DNA from: Lachnospiraceae bacterium RM5 | Lineage (GTDB): Bacteria > Bacillota > Clostridia > Lachnospirales > Lachnospiraceae | Direction: 5' to 3' | NCBI GenBank assembly: GCA_900110975.1 | Contig: FOFK01000004.1 | Coordinates: 192,684-256,683 of the forward strand | DNA length: 64,000 nucleotides | In this document: in pieces, positions 36,102-45,052 of the stretch | How the letters are laid out: each line of letters starts with the position of its first letter | Position numbering within the stretch: position 1 is the first letter of the stretch | The notes under the pieces: model-generated | Seen by the model: only the letters and a program-made list of their open reading frames with translations | The model's database searches: none | Told to the model about the DNA's origin: nothing | Translations under genes and position numbers: made by a program

Positions 36102-37022
36102 ATGATAGATGAAATTCAAAAACAGTTAATAGAGGAAGTGGCAGATTTACATACAATGCCTGAAGGTGCTTATAATATCAGAGCAAATTCCAAGATGGCT
36201 GCGAGAAATACAACTGCTAATATTGATATTATTTCAAAAGAAGATAAAAGTGGAATTGATATTCATATAAAACCCGGCACAAAAAATGAAAGTGTGCATA
36301 TACCTGTAGTACTTAGTGAAAGTGGTATTAAAGAGACGGTTTATAATGATTTTTATATTGGTGATGATGCTGATGTAACTATTGTTGCAGGATGTGGTAT
36401 TCATAATTGTGGTAATCAGGATTCAGAACATGATGGTATTCACAGATTTTTTGTTGGAAAAAATGCAAAAATCAGATATGTGGAAAAGCATTATGGTGAA
36501 GGTGATGGAAAAGGAAAAAGAATTTTAAATCCTGTTACTGAAGTTTATCAGGAAGAGGGAAGTTATGTGGACATGGAAATGGTCCAGATAAAAGGTGTTG
36601 ATTCTACAGTCCGTGTTACAAAAGCTGTTTTAAAAGACAAGGCTACATTTATTGTACATGAAAGACTCATGACACATGGAGAGCAGAAGGCTACAAGTGA
36701 GTATAGTGTAGAATTAAATGGAGAAGAATCAAGCACTGATATTATTTCACGTTCAGTTGCAAAAAATGATTCAGAGCAGATTTTTGATGCAGCAATTATT
36801 GGAAATACAATCTGTAATGGACATGCTGAATGTGATGCAATTATCATGGATAATGCTCATGTGGTTGCAATACCAAAACTTGATGCAAATTCTGTTGATG
36901 CGGCACTTATTCATGAAGCTGCTATTGGGAAAATAGCTGGTGATCAGCTTATTAAGCTTATGTCTTTAGGTCTTACAAGAGAAGAAGCAGAAGAACAGAT
37001 TATTTCAGGATTTTTAAAATAA
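36102..37022 (+). CDS. SufB/SufD-family Fe-S scaffold (minimal type)
   Basis: A 306-residue SufBD-fold protein, much shorter than classic SufB (about 470) or SufD (about 430), so it contains mainly the beta-helix core and C-terminal helices. The conserved C-terminal block runs ATSEYSVELNGEESSTDIIS, then HAECDAIIMD, IPKLDANSVDAALIHEAAIG and LGLTREEAEEQIISGFL. The first half contains AGCGIHNCGNQDSEHDGIHR, with cysteines, histidine and acidic residues possibly for cluster binding. It works with the SufC-type ATPase just upstream. Which of SufB or SufD it descends from is unclear. It may form a homodimer scaffold. Confidence 0.88.
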   Translation: MIDEIQKQLIEEVADLHTMPEGAYNIRANSKMAARNTTANIDIISKEDKSGIDIHIKPGTKNESVHIPVVLSESGIKETVYNDFYIGDDADVTIVAGCGIHNCGNQDSEHDGIHRFFVGKNAKIRYVEKHYGEGDGKGKRILNPVTEVYQEEGSYVDMEMVQIKGVDSTVRVTKAVLKDKATFIVHERLMTHGEQKATSEYSVELNGEESSTDIISRSVAKNDSEQIFDAAIIGNTICNGHAECDAIIMDNAHVVAIPKLDANSVDAALIHEAAIGKIAGDQLIKLMSLGLTREEAEEQIISGFLK

Positions 37023-37040
37023 ATTATTTCAGGAGTTTAT

Positions 37041-38096
37041 ATGAAAGCTTTAATTGCAATGAGTGGAGGAGTTGACTCTTCTGTTGCGGCAAAAATAATG
37101 AGTGATAAAGGATATGAGTGCGTAGGTTGTACTATGCACTTATATTCGCATAAGGATGAATATAAAACAAGTGATAAAAAGGATGCTAAGGAAGTCTCTG
37201 ATAAACTTGGCATTCCTTTTTATATTTATAATTATGAAGAAGAGTTTAAAAATAATGTTATTGAACAGTTTGTAAGAAGCTATGAAGAAGGAAAGACACC
37301 AAATCCTTGTATTGAATGCAATAAATGTATGAAGTTTGATAAGTTATTTGAAAAAATGAAAGAACTTGGTTGTGATAAACTTGTTACCGGTCATTATGCA
37401 AGAATTGAAAAGCGTGAGGATGGTAAAGGTTATTATTTAAAGAAAGCCTTAGATGAAACAAAGGACCAGTCTTATGTTTTATTCAGGTTATCCAAGGATA
37501 TCCTTCCGTATATTGAATTTCCTTTAGGAAGTTATGAGAAAACAAAGATAAGAGAACTTGCAAAGGATAGCGGTTTTTCTAATGCAGACAAGGGTGATTC
37601 ACAGGATATCTGTTTTATTCCTGATGGTGATTATGCAGGCTTTATTAAGGAATATAGAAATACTTCGTTTAAAGAGGGGAATTTTGTTGATAAAGAAGGA
37701 AATGTATTAGGTAAGCACAAAGGTATAATTAATTATACAATAGGGCAGAGAAAAGGACTTGGAATCGCCCTTGGTAAGCCTATGTATGTTGTAGAAATCA
37801 ACACCGAAAAAAATGAGGTTGTACTTGGAGATAATAAAGATTTGTTTACAAATGTCGTTTATGCAACTGATATTAATCTTCTTACAGTTGATAAAATTGA
37901 AGAACCTATGAGAATAAAAGCCAAAATAAGATATAAGCATAAAGAATCGCAGGCTTTGGTTTATCAGCTTGATGAAAATAATATCAAGGTCGTTTTTGAT
38001 GCGCCACAAAGAGCAATTACACCGGGGCAGTCCCTTGTGCTTTATGATGGTGATATAGTTGTTGGCGGAGGAAGGATAATTCTTCCAAAAAATTAA
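37041..38096 (+). CDS. mnmA: tRNA-specific 2-thiouridylase MnmA
   Basis: A 351-residue MnmA/TrmU. It thiolates U34 of Lys, Glu and Gln tRNAs using ATP and a sulfur donor. The PP-loop is SGGVDSS (8-14), the catalytic region NPCIECNKCMKF, and DSQDICFIP and the C-terminal IGQRKGLGIALGKPMYV are all typical. It begins 19 bases after the sufB/D-type gene with CAGGAG. Being directly behind the Fe-S genes suggests a shared need for sulfur or a cluster-dependent form of the enzyme, which is inference. The extra cysteine in NPCIECNKC is of interest in that light. Confidence 0.95.
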   Translation: MKALIAMSGGVDSSVAAKIMSDKGYECVGCTMHLYSHKDEYKTSDKKDAKEVSDKLGIPFYIYNYEEEFKNNVIEQFVRSYEEGKTPNPCIECNKCMKFDKLFEKMKELGCDKLVTGHYARIEKREDGKGYYLKKALDETKDQSYVLFRLSKDILPYIEFPLGSYEKTKIRELAKDSGFSNADKGDSQDICFIPDGDYAGFIKEYRNTSFKEGNFVDKEGNVLGKHKGIINYTIGQRKGLGIALGKPMYVVEINTEKNEVVLGDNKDLFTNVVYATDINLLTVDKIEEPMRIKAKIRYKHKESQALVYQLDENNIKVVFDAPQRAITPGQSLVLYDGDIVVGGGRIILPKN

Positions 38097-38173
38097 CGGC
38101 TCTTAAATAACTATATGAAAAAATGTGATTTTATGAACTAAATGTTAATTTTTATTGATTATAGCTAAAAAAA

Positions 38174-38202
38174 TTGACTTTACCATTAGAATTTTGTATA
38201 AT
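38174..38202 (+). promoter_or_regulatory. near-consensus promoter for the surface glycosidase-like gene
   Basis: TTGACT (38174-38179), exactly 17 bases, TATAAT (38197-38202). It is 292 bases before the chosen start codon, implying a long leader. Confidence 0.75.
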
Positions 38203-38493
38203 TTGCATATAACGAGTGTTGTAATAATTGTTTACGTTATTTCAAATCTGAGATGACAGGTAGATTTCTAAAATATTGAATGAGTATTGTATAAAAACAT
38301 ACGTGAGATTTTTTTTATGTTTTTTGCAATATGGTAAAATCATTTCCAATATCCTACCCATAATAATTATTGTAAGACTTAATACGTGAAAAATAAAAAT
38401 AGGACTTGTGTTATTTATACTTTTTTATAAGTGACAGGTCGTATGCTTTATTTTTTGTACCCTTTTTTAGGGTTTAGAAAGGAAGATGAGCAT
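38203..38493 (+). other. long 5' leader of the glycosidase-like gene with candidate hairpins
   Basis: No gene is visible. AACATA (38299-38304) can pair with TATGTT near 38318-38323, followed by a T-run, giving a weak terminator-like structure. GACTTGT (38403-38409) can pair with ACAGGTC (38434-38440) across an AU-rich arm. The leader could be regulatory, but it does not match a riboswitch class that I can recognise. Confidence 0.35.
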
Positions 38494-41424
38494 ATGGGAA
38501 GGCGTTATTTGAAAATTAAAAAATTTATAGCTGTTATATTAGTTTTAGCAATGATCTGTTCTGTAAGTCATTTTAGCGAAGTCAGAGTTGAGGCTTCATG
38601 GGTTGATTTTATTTCAAGTTTATTCTATGGAGGATATGGAAAAAGTTATTCTAAAGCTACAAGTAAGGCTACAGAGAAGAAGACTGAAAGCAAAACTACA
38701 GTAGCACAGGAATCAACTACGGTAGAAGAAGAAACTACTAAAGCTTTTACAGAAGAAGAAACAACAGTGGCTGAGACAACAGTAGCAGAAACTGAGACAG
38801 AAGAGAAAAAAGAGACAGAAGATATAACAAAGCAGGTTAAAGGTGAAACTACAATTGCAGACGAGACAACAGTTTCTTCTGTTTTGGAAGAGGAAACAAG
38901 AGCTTATGTAGAAATAGAAGAAGTTACAACTGAGGTTGAAACTGAAAGTGCAGAAGCTGAAACTGTAAAGGAAACAGAGAAGTCTGCAGAAAAAGAAACA
39001 AAAGAAGAAGAAACAACTATTACAGATTATGAAACTACAGCAGAAAATGAAGGTGTAACACCTGGACTTGCAAATAAAAAGGTAATCGAAGAAACATATA
39101 TTGATTTTGATGAATCTGTTTTAGATGAAAATAAAAATAAGCTTTCCTTTTATGAAGATGGAAATAATTATAGATTTGGTATTACAGCTGACAATAAAGA
39201 AATGATTTCATTTAAAGATAAGGATGGAAATCTTATAGATGTTTTAGAGGGTGCAGGAGATTATGTTGTAAGAGATACTACATTCTATTCAATGATAACA
39301 TATAAAGATTCTATTTCTTCTTATGAGACAGAGAAGATGGATGGATATACAAAAGTTATTGTTAATTATAAAGAAACAAAAGATGGTGTAATTGCAAATA
39401 CAGAATATGATTTATATCCTGACAGAATAAGCGTAATAGCAAATATCAGCAATATAAATGGTACGGAAGTTGGAACATCATTCTTCCAGAGAAATTTTGT
39501 AAATGGATATGTTGATTATGAATTAAGAGAAAATACAGACTGGGTATTTCCTGAAAATAATGATTTCCCATATAAAGATTTTGATAGTATTGTAATGGCA
39601 AACTTTATTGATTCAAATCATAAATTATATACATTTTTCAGAGGAGACAGTGCAAATACACATAGTAATTTTGAGACATATAAGCCGGAATATCTTCCTT
39701 TAATGGTAACTGATAATAAGCTTGATGAATATAAGATATGTTATGATTTAGTTTTTGAAAATTTAAAAGAAGATAATGATCCTGACTATTTTGCTTTATA
39801 TAAAGGAAAAGGCGATGAGATAGCATTAGGAATAACACCTACAACAGCTACTATTGAGGATTCAACAATCTTTAATGAAACACAGATTGAATTTGATGTG
39901 AATGTTTCTAATCTTTCAGACATGGATAAAAATGCTGTTATTTCATATAGAATTTATGATTATTATGGAAATGCATATAATGAAACATCCATGAGTGAAG
40001 ATATTAAAGGAAATGATGCTATAAATCTCTTAGTTGATATGGATTTAGCAGAATGCGGAATTTATTATTTTGATTTAACCGTAGATGCTGATGGAAAAAA
40101 TTATCATGAATTATATCCATTTGGTTATATTCCTAAATATGAATATAAGTATAATGAAACAAGCCCATTTGGAATAAGCGGTATCAGATTTGGTGATTAT
40201 CAAAGTAATGATACAACAATAGCACTTATGAAAAATCTTGGTGTTGCAAATGCAAGGGTTGGTATTTCGAAACCTGAATATATAAATGACACATATGATT
40301 TATTGGAAGACTGTTTAAAACAGGTAAGTGATAATGGAACAAAAGTAACAGGTCAGAGCCTTCTTATGAATGACTGGAGCTTTTCATCTGATATGGATGA
40401 TTTCCAGCTTGAAATAGAAGAAAGTTTAAAACATGTTTCAAATTATCTTACAAGTTATGAAGTTGGAAATGAAACAAATCTTTATCCTGTATTTGATACG
40501 AAAGAAGCTGCAATGGATAATTATTTAAAGAATGAATTTTATGCAGGATACAATGCAATAAGCAAATATAAAAATATAGATTTTACTTCATCAGGAATTT
40601 ATCAGACGATGTTTGACTGGATGGCACTTATGCATGATGAAGGTATCTGGAATAAGACAGATGTATTATCAACACATGCATATGGTTTCCCTCATTCTCC
40701 TGACCATACAAATGATGTTAATATTGAACATAGCTTTGAAAGTGGTTTAAACAGAGCAAGACAGGCGCTTGATGCATATGGTGATAAGGACTGGTATTTA
40801 TCTGAAATGGGATATCCAACAATACCTTTAAATAATAAGAATATGTTTAGTGGTGTTGATTTAAGAACACAGGCTGATTATACATACAGAGAATTTATTC
40901 TTGCACTTGCATATGGAGCAGATGTTGTTGAATCTTATGGATTCTATGATCAGCTTAATCTTACTAAAGGAACAAATGGCACAGATACTGAATATCATTA
41001 TGGAATGTTTTATGATCAGGATTATTATGGAAGAGTAATGCCAAAGCCACTTGCACTTGCATATGGAGCAATGACAAGAAATTTAGAAAGTGTAAAGGAT
41101 TGCTATAGTCTTGATTTATCTTCATCAACTATAAGAGCATTTGGTCTTGATCTTAGTGAAAATAATGAGACAGCATATGTATTATGGTCAAATTGTTCTT
41201 TACTTTCAAATGACGCAGTGGATGGAGAAAGAACACCAAATTTACCTTGGAATAATCAGTGGAATAAGACAGAAACAGTTAAAGTTTATTCTTCAGAAGA
41301 TGTTATTGTAACAGATATTATGGGAAATGAAACAGTATATAGTCCTGTTGATAATGTGGTAAGTATTGAAGTTAGTGGTTCACCTGTTATGGTAACAGGA
41401 AATGGAATCTATGGAGCAGAGTAA
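38494..41424 (+). CDS. secreted clan-A glycosidase-like protein with Thr/Glu-rich linker
   Basis: About 976 residues. The signal peptide is in the first 35 residues (hydrophobic core FIAVILVLAMICSV). A long Thr/Glu/Lys-rich linker (about 50-195, repeats such as EETTVAETTVAETETEE) is followed by a beta-rich region (about 200-540) and a TIM-barrel-like domain (about 560-900) with candidate acid/base E660 (EVGNETNLY) and nucleophile E771 (YLSEMGYPT), 111 residues apart as in clan GH-A. The nearest idea is a GH39-like or unclassified family. The substrate is unknown. There is no sorting motif. The ATG at 38494 with AAAGGAAG is chosen over an upstream GTG because it begins the signal peptide. Confidence 0.65.
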   Translation: MGRRYLKIKKFIAVILVLAMICSVSHFSEVRVEASWVDFISSLFYGGYGKSYSKATSKATEKKTESKTTVAQESTTVEEETTKAFTEEETTVAETTVAETETEEKKETEDITKQVKGETTIADETTVSSVLEEETRAYVEIEEVTTEVETESAEAETVKETEKSAEKETKEEETTITDYETTAENEGVTPGLANKKVIEETYIDFDESVLDENKNKLSFYEDGNNYRFGITADNKEMISFKDKDGNLIDVLEGAGDYVVRDTTFYSMITYKDSISSYETEKMDGYTKVIVNYKETKDGVIANTEYDLYPDRISVIANISNINGTEVGTSFFQRNFVNGYVDYELRENTDWVFPENNDFPYKDFDSIVMANFIDSNHKLYTFFRGDSANTHSNFETYKPEYLPLMVTDNKLDEYKICYDLVFENLKEDNDPDYFALYKGKGDEIALGITPTTATIEDSTIFNETQIEFDVNVSNLSDMDKNAVISYRIYDYYGNAYNETSMSEDIKGNDAINLLVDMDLAECGIYYFDLTVDADGKNYHELYPFGYIPKYEYKYNETSPFGISGIRFGDYQSNDTTIALMKNLGVANARVGISKPEYINDTYDLLEDCLKQVSDNGTKVTGQSLLMNDWSFSSDMDDFQLEIEESLKHVSNYLTSYEVGNETNLYPVFDTKEAAMDNYLKNEFYAGYNAISKYKNIDFTSSGIYQTMFDWMALMHDEGIWNKTDVLSTHAYGFPHSPDHTNDVNIEHSFESGLNRARQALDAYGDKDWYLSEMGYPTIPLNNKNMFSGVDLRTQADYTYREFILALAYGADVVESYGFYDQLNLTKGTNGTDTEYHYGMFYDQDYYGRVMPKPLALAYGAMTRNLESVKDCYSLDLSSSTIRAFGLDLSENNETAYVLWSNCSLLSNDAVDGERTPNLPWNNQWNKTETVKVYSSEDVIVTDIMGNETVYSPVDNVVSIEVSGSPVMVTGNGIYGAE

Positions 41425-41450
41425 TTCCTTAAATTAAAATAAAATAATTA

Positions 41451-41490
41451 AAAAATACTTGGGCTTTAATTATAAAGTCCAAGTATTTTT
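41451..41490. terminator. bidirectional terminator between convergent genes
   Basis: AATACTTGGGCTTTA pairs with TAAAGTCCAAGTATT around ATTA, with A-run and T-run on both sides. The minus-strand stop codon of the acyl-CoA ligase (41466-41468) is inside the stem. Confidence 0.9.
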
Positions 41491-43073
41491 TCGCCTTTTC
41501 TTGCTAATAAGTATTTTTGTATCTTACCACTTGCTGTTTTTGGATAGTCATCGACATAGAAAATATATTTAGGGACTTTATAATGAGCAAGTGTATTTCT
41601 TACATGTTCTCTTATATCACTGTCCGAGTATTTACAGCTTCTGTCAGCAACAATGAATGCAGCTATTTCTTCTCCATATTTTTCATCTTTGATACCGACA
41701 ACTTCTACGGCAGTGATGCCATCTAAAGTTAAAATTTCACTTTCAATTTCAGATGGAGAAATGTTTTCGCCACCTCTTATAATTATATCTTTATATCTTC
41801 CTGTAATTCGTATAAGACCTTCATGTTCTCTTATGGCCATATCACCTGTATGATACCATCCCTCAGAATCTATGACTTTATCTGTGGCTTCTTTATCTTT
41901 ATAATAGCCTTTCATAAGATTATAGCCTTTAATAAGCAATTCACCGGGGATATTTTCATAACATTCTTCATATGTATCAGGATTTACAATTTTGCATTCC
42001 ATAAAATCAAGAACTTTTCCACATGTAAACATTCTGTTATAGCGGCGATCCGTGCAATATGAAGCAATAGCTAAAGCACATGTTTCTGTGGTACCATATC
42101 CGATTGAAATAGCTTTAGCGCCAAATCTTTCTGAAATATCTTCAGAAACTTTTGGTAAACATACAGAACCGCCAATTACGCCTTTATTAAGAGAGCTTAC
42201 ATCGTAATTATTAAATTTTTCATGCTCATACATAGCAACAAGCATAGTAGGTACAGCATAAATAGATGTGCATTTATATTTTTCAATGGCATCTAACACT
42301 TTAAGTGGTGAAAAATAATTTATCAGAACTAGTGGAACACCTGCACATAATGCAGATAAAAGTACATCAATATTTCCAAAACAGTGGAATAGTGGAAGTG
42401 GTGTAATAAGTACGTCTGTTGCATTTAGTACCATAAGATTTGCAAATTGTCTTCCAACATTTATTGCACTGAAATTGGAAAGCAATGCACCTTTTGGACG
42501 TCCGGTAGTTCCTGATGTAAATTGTAAACAGAATATATCATCAATTGTAACCATTGATTTTGCCTTGCTAAAATCATCTTCACTTACTTTTTCACTTAAT
42601 GAAAGAAAATCATCAAAGTTAGGGAAATGATTATTTTTTTCATGATTTGTAATGTAAATATGTTTAAAGTTTAAGTCATCTTTAAGTAAAAAAATTTTTT
42701 CTTCAAAGTCATTTTTTCTATATTCTTTTGTACAAAAAAGGATATTGGTATCTGAAAAGTTAAGTGCATATATAAGTTCGTTTTTTTTATAATTTGTATT
42801 TATAGGAACTGTCATGGCACCAATTGCTGATGTAGCAAACATCAGAATGACGTATGCATATGAATTTGTGGACCATACAGCCACTTTAGAGTCTCTCCCT
42901 ATAGAAAGGCTTAATAAAGCTTTTGCGGCTCTGTTTACGTCGTTTAAAAGCTCTTTATAGGTTACTTCTTTTTCTTCGGCAGGAAAGATGTAGGCTGTTT
43001 TTTCAGGTATTTTTTTTTCCTGCTCTACAAGTACATTATAAACAGTAGTTTCTTTAAGATATCCTATACTCAT
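41466..43073 (-). CDS. AMP-forming acyl-CoA synthetase / ligase
   Basis: A 535-residue member of the ANL superfamily. It has the adenylation motif FTSGTTGRPKGALLSN (about 170-185), GYGTTETCALA, YHTGDMAIREHEGLIRITGR, the DIIIRGGENISPSEIE hinge, and the C-terminal lysine in KTASGKIQKYL. It activates a carboxylic acid with ATP and usually passes it to CoA, most like medium/long-chain fatty acyl-CoA ligases. It is the last gene of the leftward polysaccharide group and 20 bases from the alpha/beta hydrolase gene. It may supply acyl groups for the acyltransferase at 43987, or be an unrelated fatty-acid enzyme. Confidence 0.9.
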   Translation of the reverse strand: MSIGYLKETTVYNVLVEQEKKIPEKTAYIFPAEEKEVTYKELLNDVNRAAKALLSLSIGRDSKVAVWSTNSYAYVILMFATSAIGAMTVPINTNYKKNELIYALNFSDTNILFCTKEYRKNDFEEKIFLLKDDLNFKHIYITNHEKNNHFPNFDDFLSLSEKVSEDDFSKAKSMVTIDDIFCLQFTSGTTGRPKGALLSNFSAINVGRQFANLMVLNATDVLITPLPLFHCFGNIDVLLSALCAGVPLVLINYFSPLKVLDAIEKYKCTSIYAVPTMLVAMYEHEKFNNYDVSSLNKGVIGGSVCLPKVSEDISERFGAKAISIGYGTTETCALAIASYCTDRRYNRMFTCGKVLDFMECKIVNPDTYEECYENIPGELLIKGYNLMKGYYKDKEATDKVIDSEGWYHTGDMAIREHEGLIRITGRYKDIIIRGGENISPSEIESEILTLDGITAVEVVGIKDEKYGEEIAAFIVADRSCKYSDSDIREHVRNTLAHYKVPKYIFYVDDYPKTASGKIQKYLLARKGEKILGLYN

Positions 43074-43093
43074 TGTTTTCCCCTTTATAAATA

Positions 43094-43957
43094 TTAATAT
43101 AAATTTTCTTTAAAATATTTTTCCATATCAGCAATATTATTATTAGTAAACTGGTGTCCGTTATCAGTATAATTCTTTAGTTTTGATGAAGGTGAAGTGT
43201 TGCTTATGGTTTCATAAAATATTTTACTGTTTTCTATTGGTATCACATCATCATTTTCTGAGATTTCAATAAGTATGTTTATATTTTGTAATCTTTCCAT
43301 GTGGTTAAGTGGATTAGATTTTTTCATAATATTATTTGCATAGCTTCTCTCAGATACGGATGTAATATCTTCCCATTTGGTTTTAAAATATTTTGAATAA
43401 ACAACTTCGGATTTTTCTAATTCTTCAAAATCAGGAGTACCACAAACACTTACCAATGTAGTTGTATCATATCCACCATAAGCTGCATAATGATATGAAA
43501 TCTCTGCCCCCATTGAAAAACCGCCAAGTCCTAATTTTGTTATATCAGCTTCACTGTTATCTTTATAATTATCGAGTATTGTATCGATATTTTCTGATGA
43601 TTTTAAAATGATTTCTATTACACTAAGCTCTAAATCAGAATCAGTCTGACCATGGGCATAAGCATCAGGTGTTATAACAAAAAAACCGTCGTCTGCAAGC
43701 TTTGCAGCAGCATAATACATATTCTGCATGGACTGGGAAAGACCATGAGAAAGTATGATGACAGGCTTTTTTTTACCGTCCTTAATATAGAATTCAGTCA
43801 GGGAAATTCCATTTATTTTTTTTGATTTTGTGGAAATTTTAGTATTTACCATTCTTGTATAAGTCTTTGGATTTTTCTTAAGCAATGGCTTTATTATGAA
43901 AAGACTTATAAGGATCAGAACGATAATTCCAAGTATAACCATTATAACTTTTTTCAT
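43094..43957 (-). CDS. membrane-anchored alpha/beta hydrolase
   Basis: A 287-residue protein with an N-terminal membrane anchor (about residues 4-25) and an alpha/beta hydrolase domain outside the membrane. The oxyanion strand is PVIILSHGLSQ, the nucleophile elbow GFSMGAE, with a likely acid in ISENDDVIP and the catalytic histidine in NGHQF near the C-terminus. Family relatives are esterases or dienelactone hydrolase-like peptidases. In this cluster it may edit acyl substituents on polysaccharide, which is inference. Spacing to neighbours is about 20-30 bases, consistent with an operon. Confidence 0.8.
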   Translation of the reverse strand: MKKVIMVILGIIVLILISLFIIKPLLKKNPKTYTRMVNTKISTKSKKINGISLTEFYIKDGKKKPVIILSHGLSQSMQNMYYAAAKLADDGFFVITPDAYAHGQTDSDLELSVIEIILKSSENIDTILDNYKDNSEADITKLGLGGFSMGAEISYHYAAYGGYDTTTLVSVCGTPDFEELEKSEVVYSKYFKTKWEDITSVSERSYANNIMKKSNPLNHMERLQNINILIEISENDDVIPIENSKIFYETISNTSPSSKLKNYTDNGHQFTNNNIADMEKYFKENLY

Positions 43958-43986
43958 AGCAGCATCTCCCGGTTTTTATATTTATA

Positions 43987-45030
43987 TTATACCATAAGAG
44001 AAATAAGTTTACCCTCGAATTTGCTAAGTATATATCCAACAATCATTGTTATAATAAATACAATTATAAATACAACACTTTCCGTAAAGAAAGTAAGTGA
44101 TAAAATTTCAGCACCGGTAAGTATAATCTGTATGAGAAGCGGATGGATATAATACATAAAGTTTGATATTTTTCTGCAGGATACAGACTGTTTATAATAC
44201 TTTGGCATAGGATGTTTTAATAGATTAATGAATAAGAAAGATAAAGCAGGTATCATAAATAAAGCTACGGCTAAATCCTCTGAAGCATCATGATAACTTG
44301 ATGTATTAAGTGCAAATATTGCTTCCTCAACATATAATCCATAAAAAACAATAAAAAGTATAAGGGCTTTTTTGTTGCTCATTTTTTCTATCTTATCTGA
44401 AAATCTGTTAAGGAAATATCCTGTCATAAAGAAAGGAAGTCCCATACAAAAGATTCCTCTTAAAGAGAAATAAATCTTTAAATTATAGATAAATTTAAAT
44501 GGTGGAATATAATAACCTAAACCACAGTATTTTGTACCTAAGAATGCAAAGATATAAAGAGCCATTGAGATATAGGCAAGTACTGCTATACCTTTCATTT
44601 TAAAGAGTTTATAAACTACAGAAACAATGATGATTGTGTAAATAAGTGCTGTAAAATACCAGAAGTGATAATAACTTCCGTCAAAGATAAAATAGCGGAT
44701 TTTATTAAGCACAAATTTTTTCATGGAATCATGATTTTTTATGGCAAGAAGTAAACTGAATGTATAATAAATAAGCGTCCAGAATGCATAAATCTCAATA
44801 ATTCTTGTCAGCTGTTTTTTTGTATTTATTTTGTTATTCATAAGTCCTTTTATAAAGTAATAGCCTGTAATACAAAAGAAAAACGGAACGGACATTCTTG
44901 GGATAACTCTTGATACAAAATAAGCTAAAGTTTTATTTACATCATATAAAAAGAATGTATGCCCCATAACCACGCCTATTGCAAAGAAAAGTCTGAAGAT
45001 GTCAATTGATGAATTTCTTGCTTTATTCAT
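43987..45030 (-). CDS. acyltransferase family 3 membrane protein
   Basis: A 347-residue integral membrane protein with about ten helices. The start RNSSIDIFRLFFAIGVVMGH carries the family histidine (H24), and RVIPRMSVPFFFCITGYYF follows. These are OafA/WecH-type acetyl- or succinyl-transferases that decorate surface polysaccharides or peptidoglycan. It is set between the flippase and the alpha/beta hydrolase genes, so decoration of the local exopolysaccharide is likely. Confidence 0.88.
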   Translation of the reverse strand: MNKARNSSIDIFRLFFAIGVVMGHTFFLYDVNKTLAYFVSRVIPRMSVPFFFCITGYYFIKGLMNNKINTKKQLTRIIEIYAFWTLIYYTFSLLLAIKNHDSMKKFVLNKIRYFIFDGSYYHFWYFTALIYTIIIVSVVYKLFKMKGIAVLAYISMALYIFAFLGTKYCGLGYYIPPFKFIYNLKIYFSLRGIFCMGLPFFMTGYFLNRFSDKIEKMSNKKALILFIVFYGLYVEEAIFALNTSSYHDASEDLAVALFMIPALSFLFINLLKHPMPKYYKQSVSCRKISNFMYYIHPLLIQIILTGAEILSLTFFTESVVFIIVFIITMIVGYILSKFEGKLISLMV

Positions 45031-45052
45031 TTATAGCACCGCCTTTTTAAAA

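Noticed and set aside
38203-38493. Cyclic-di-GMP or other known riboswitch in the long leader
   Set aside because: I could not find the conserved core of any class I know. Only generic hairpins are visible.
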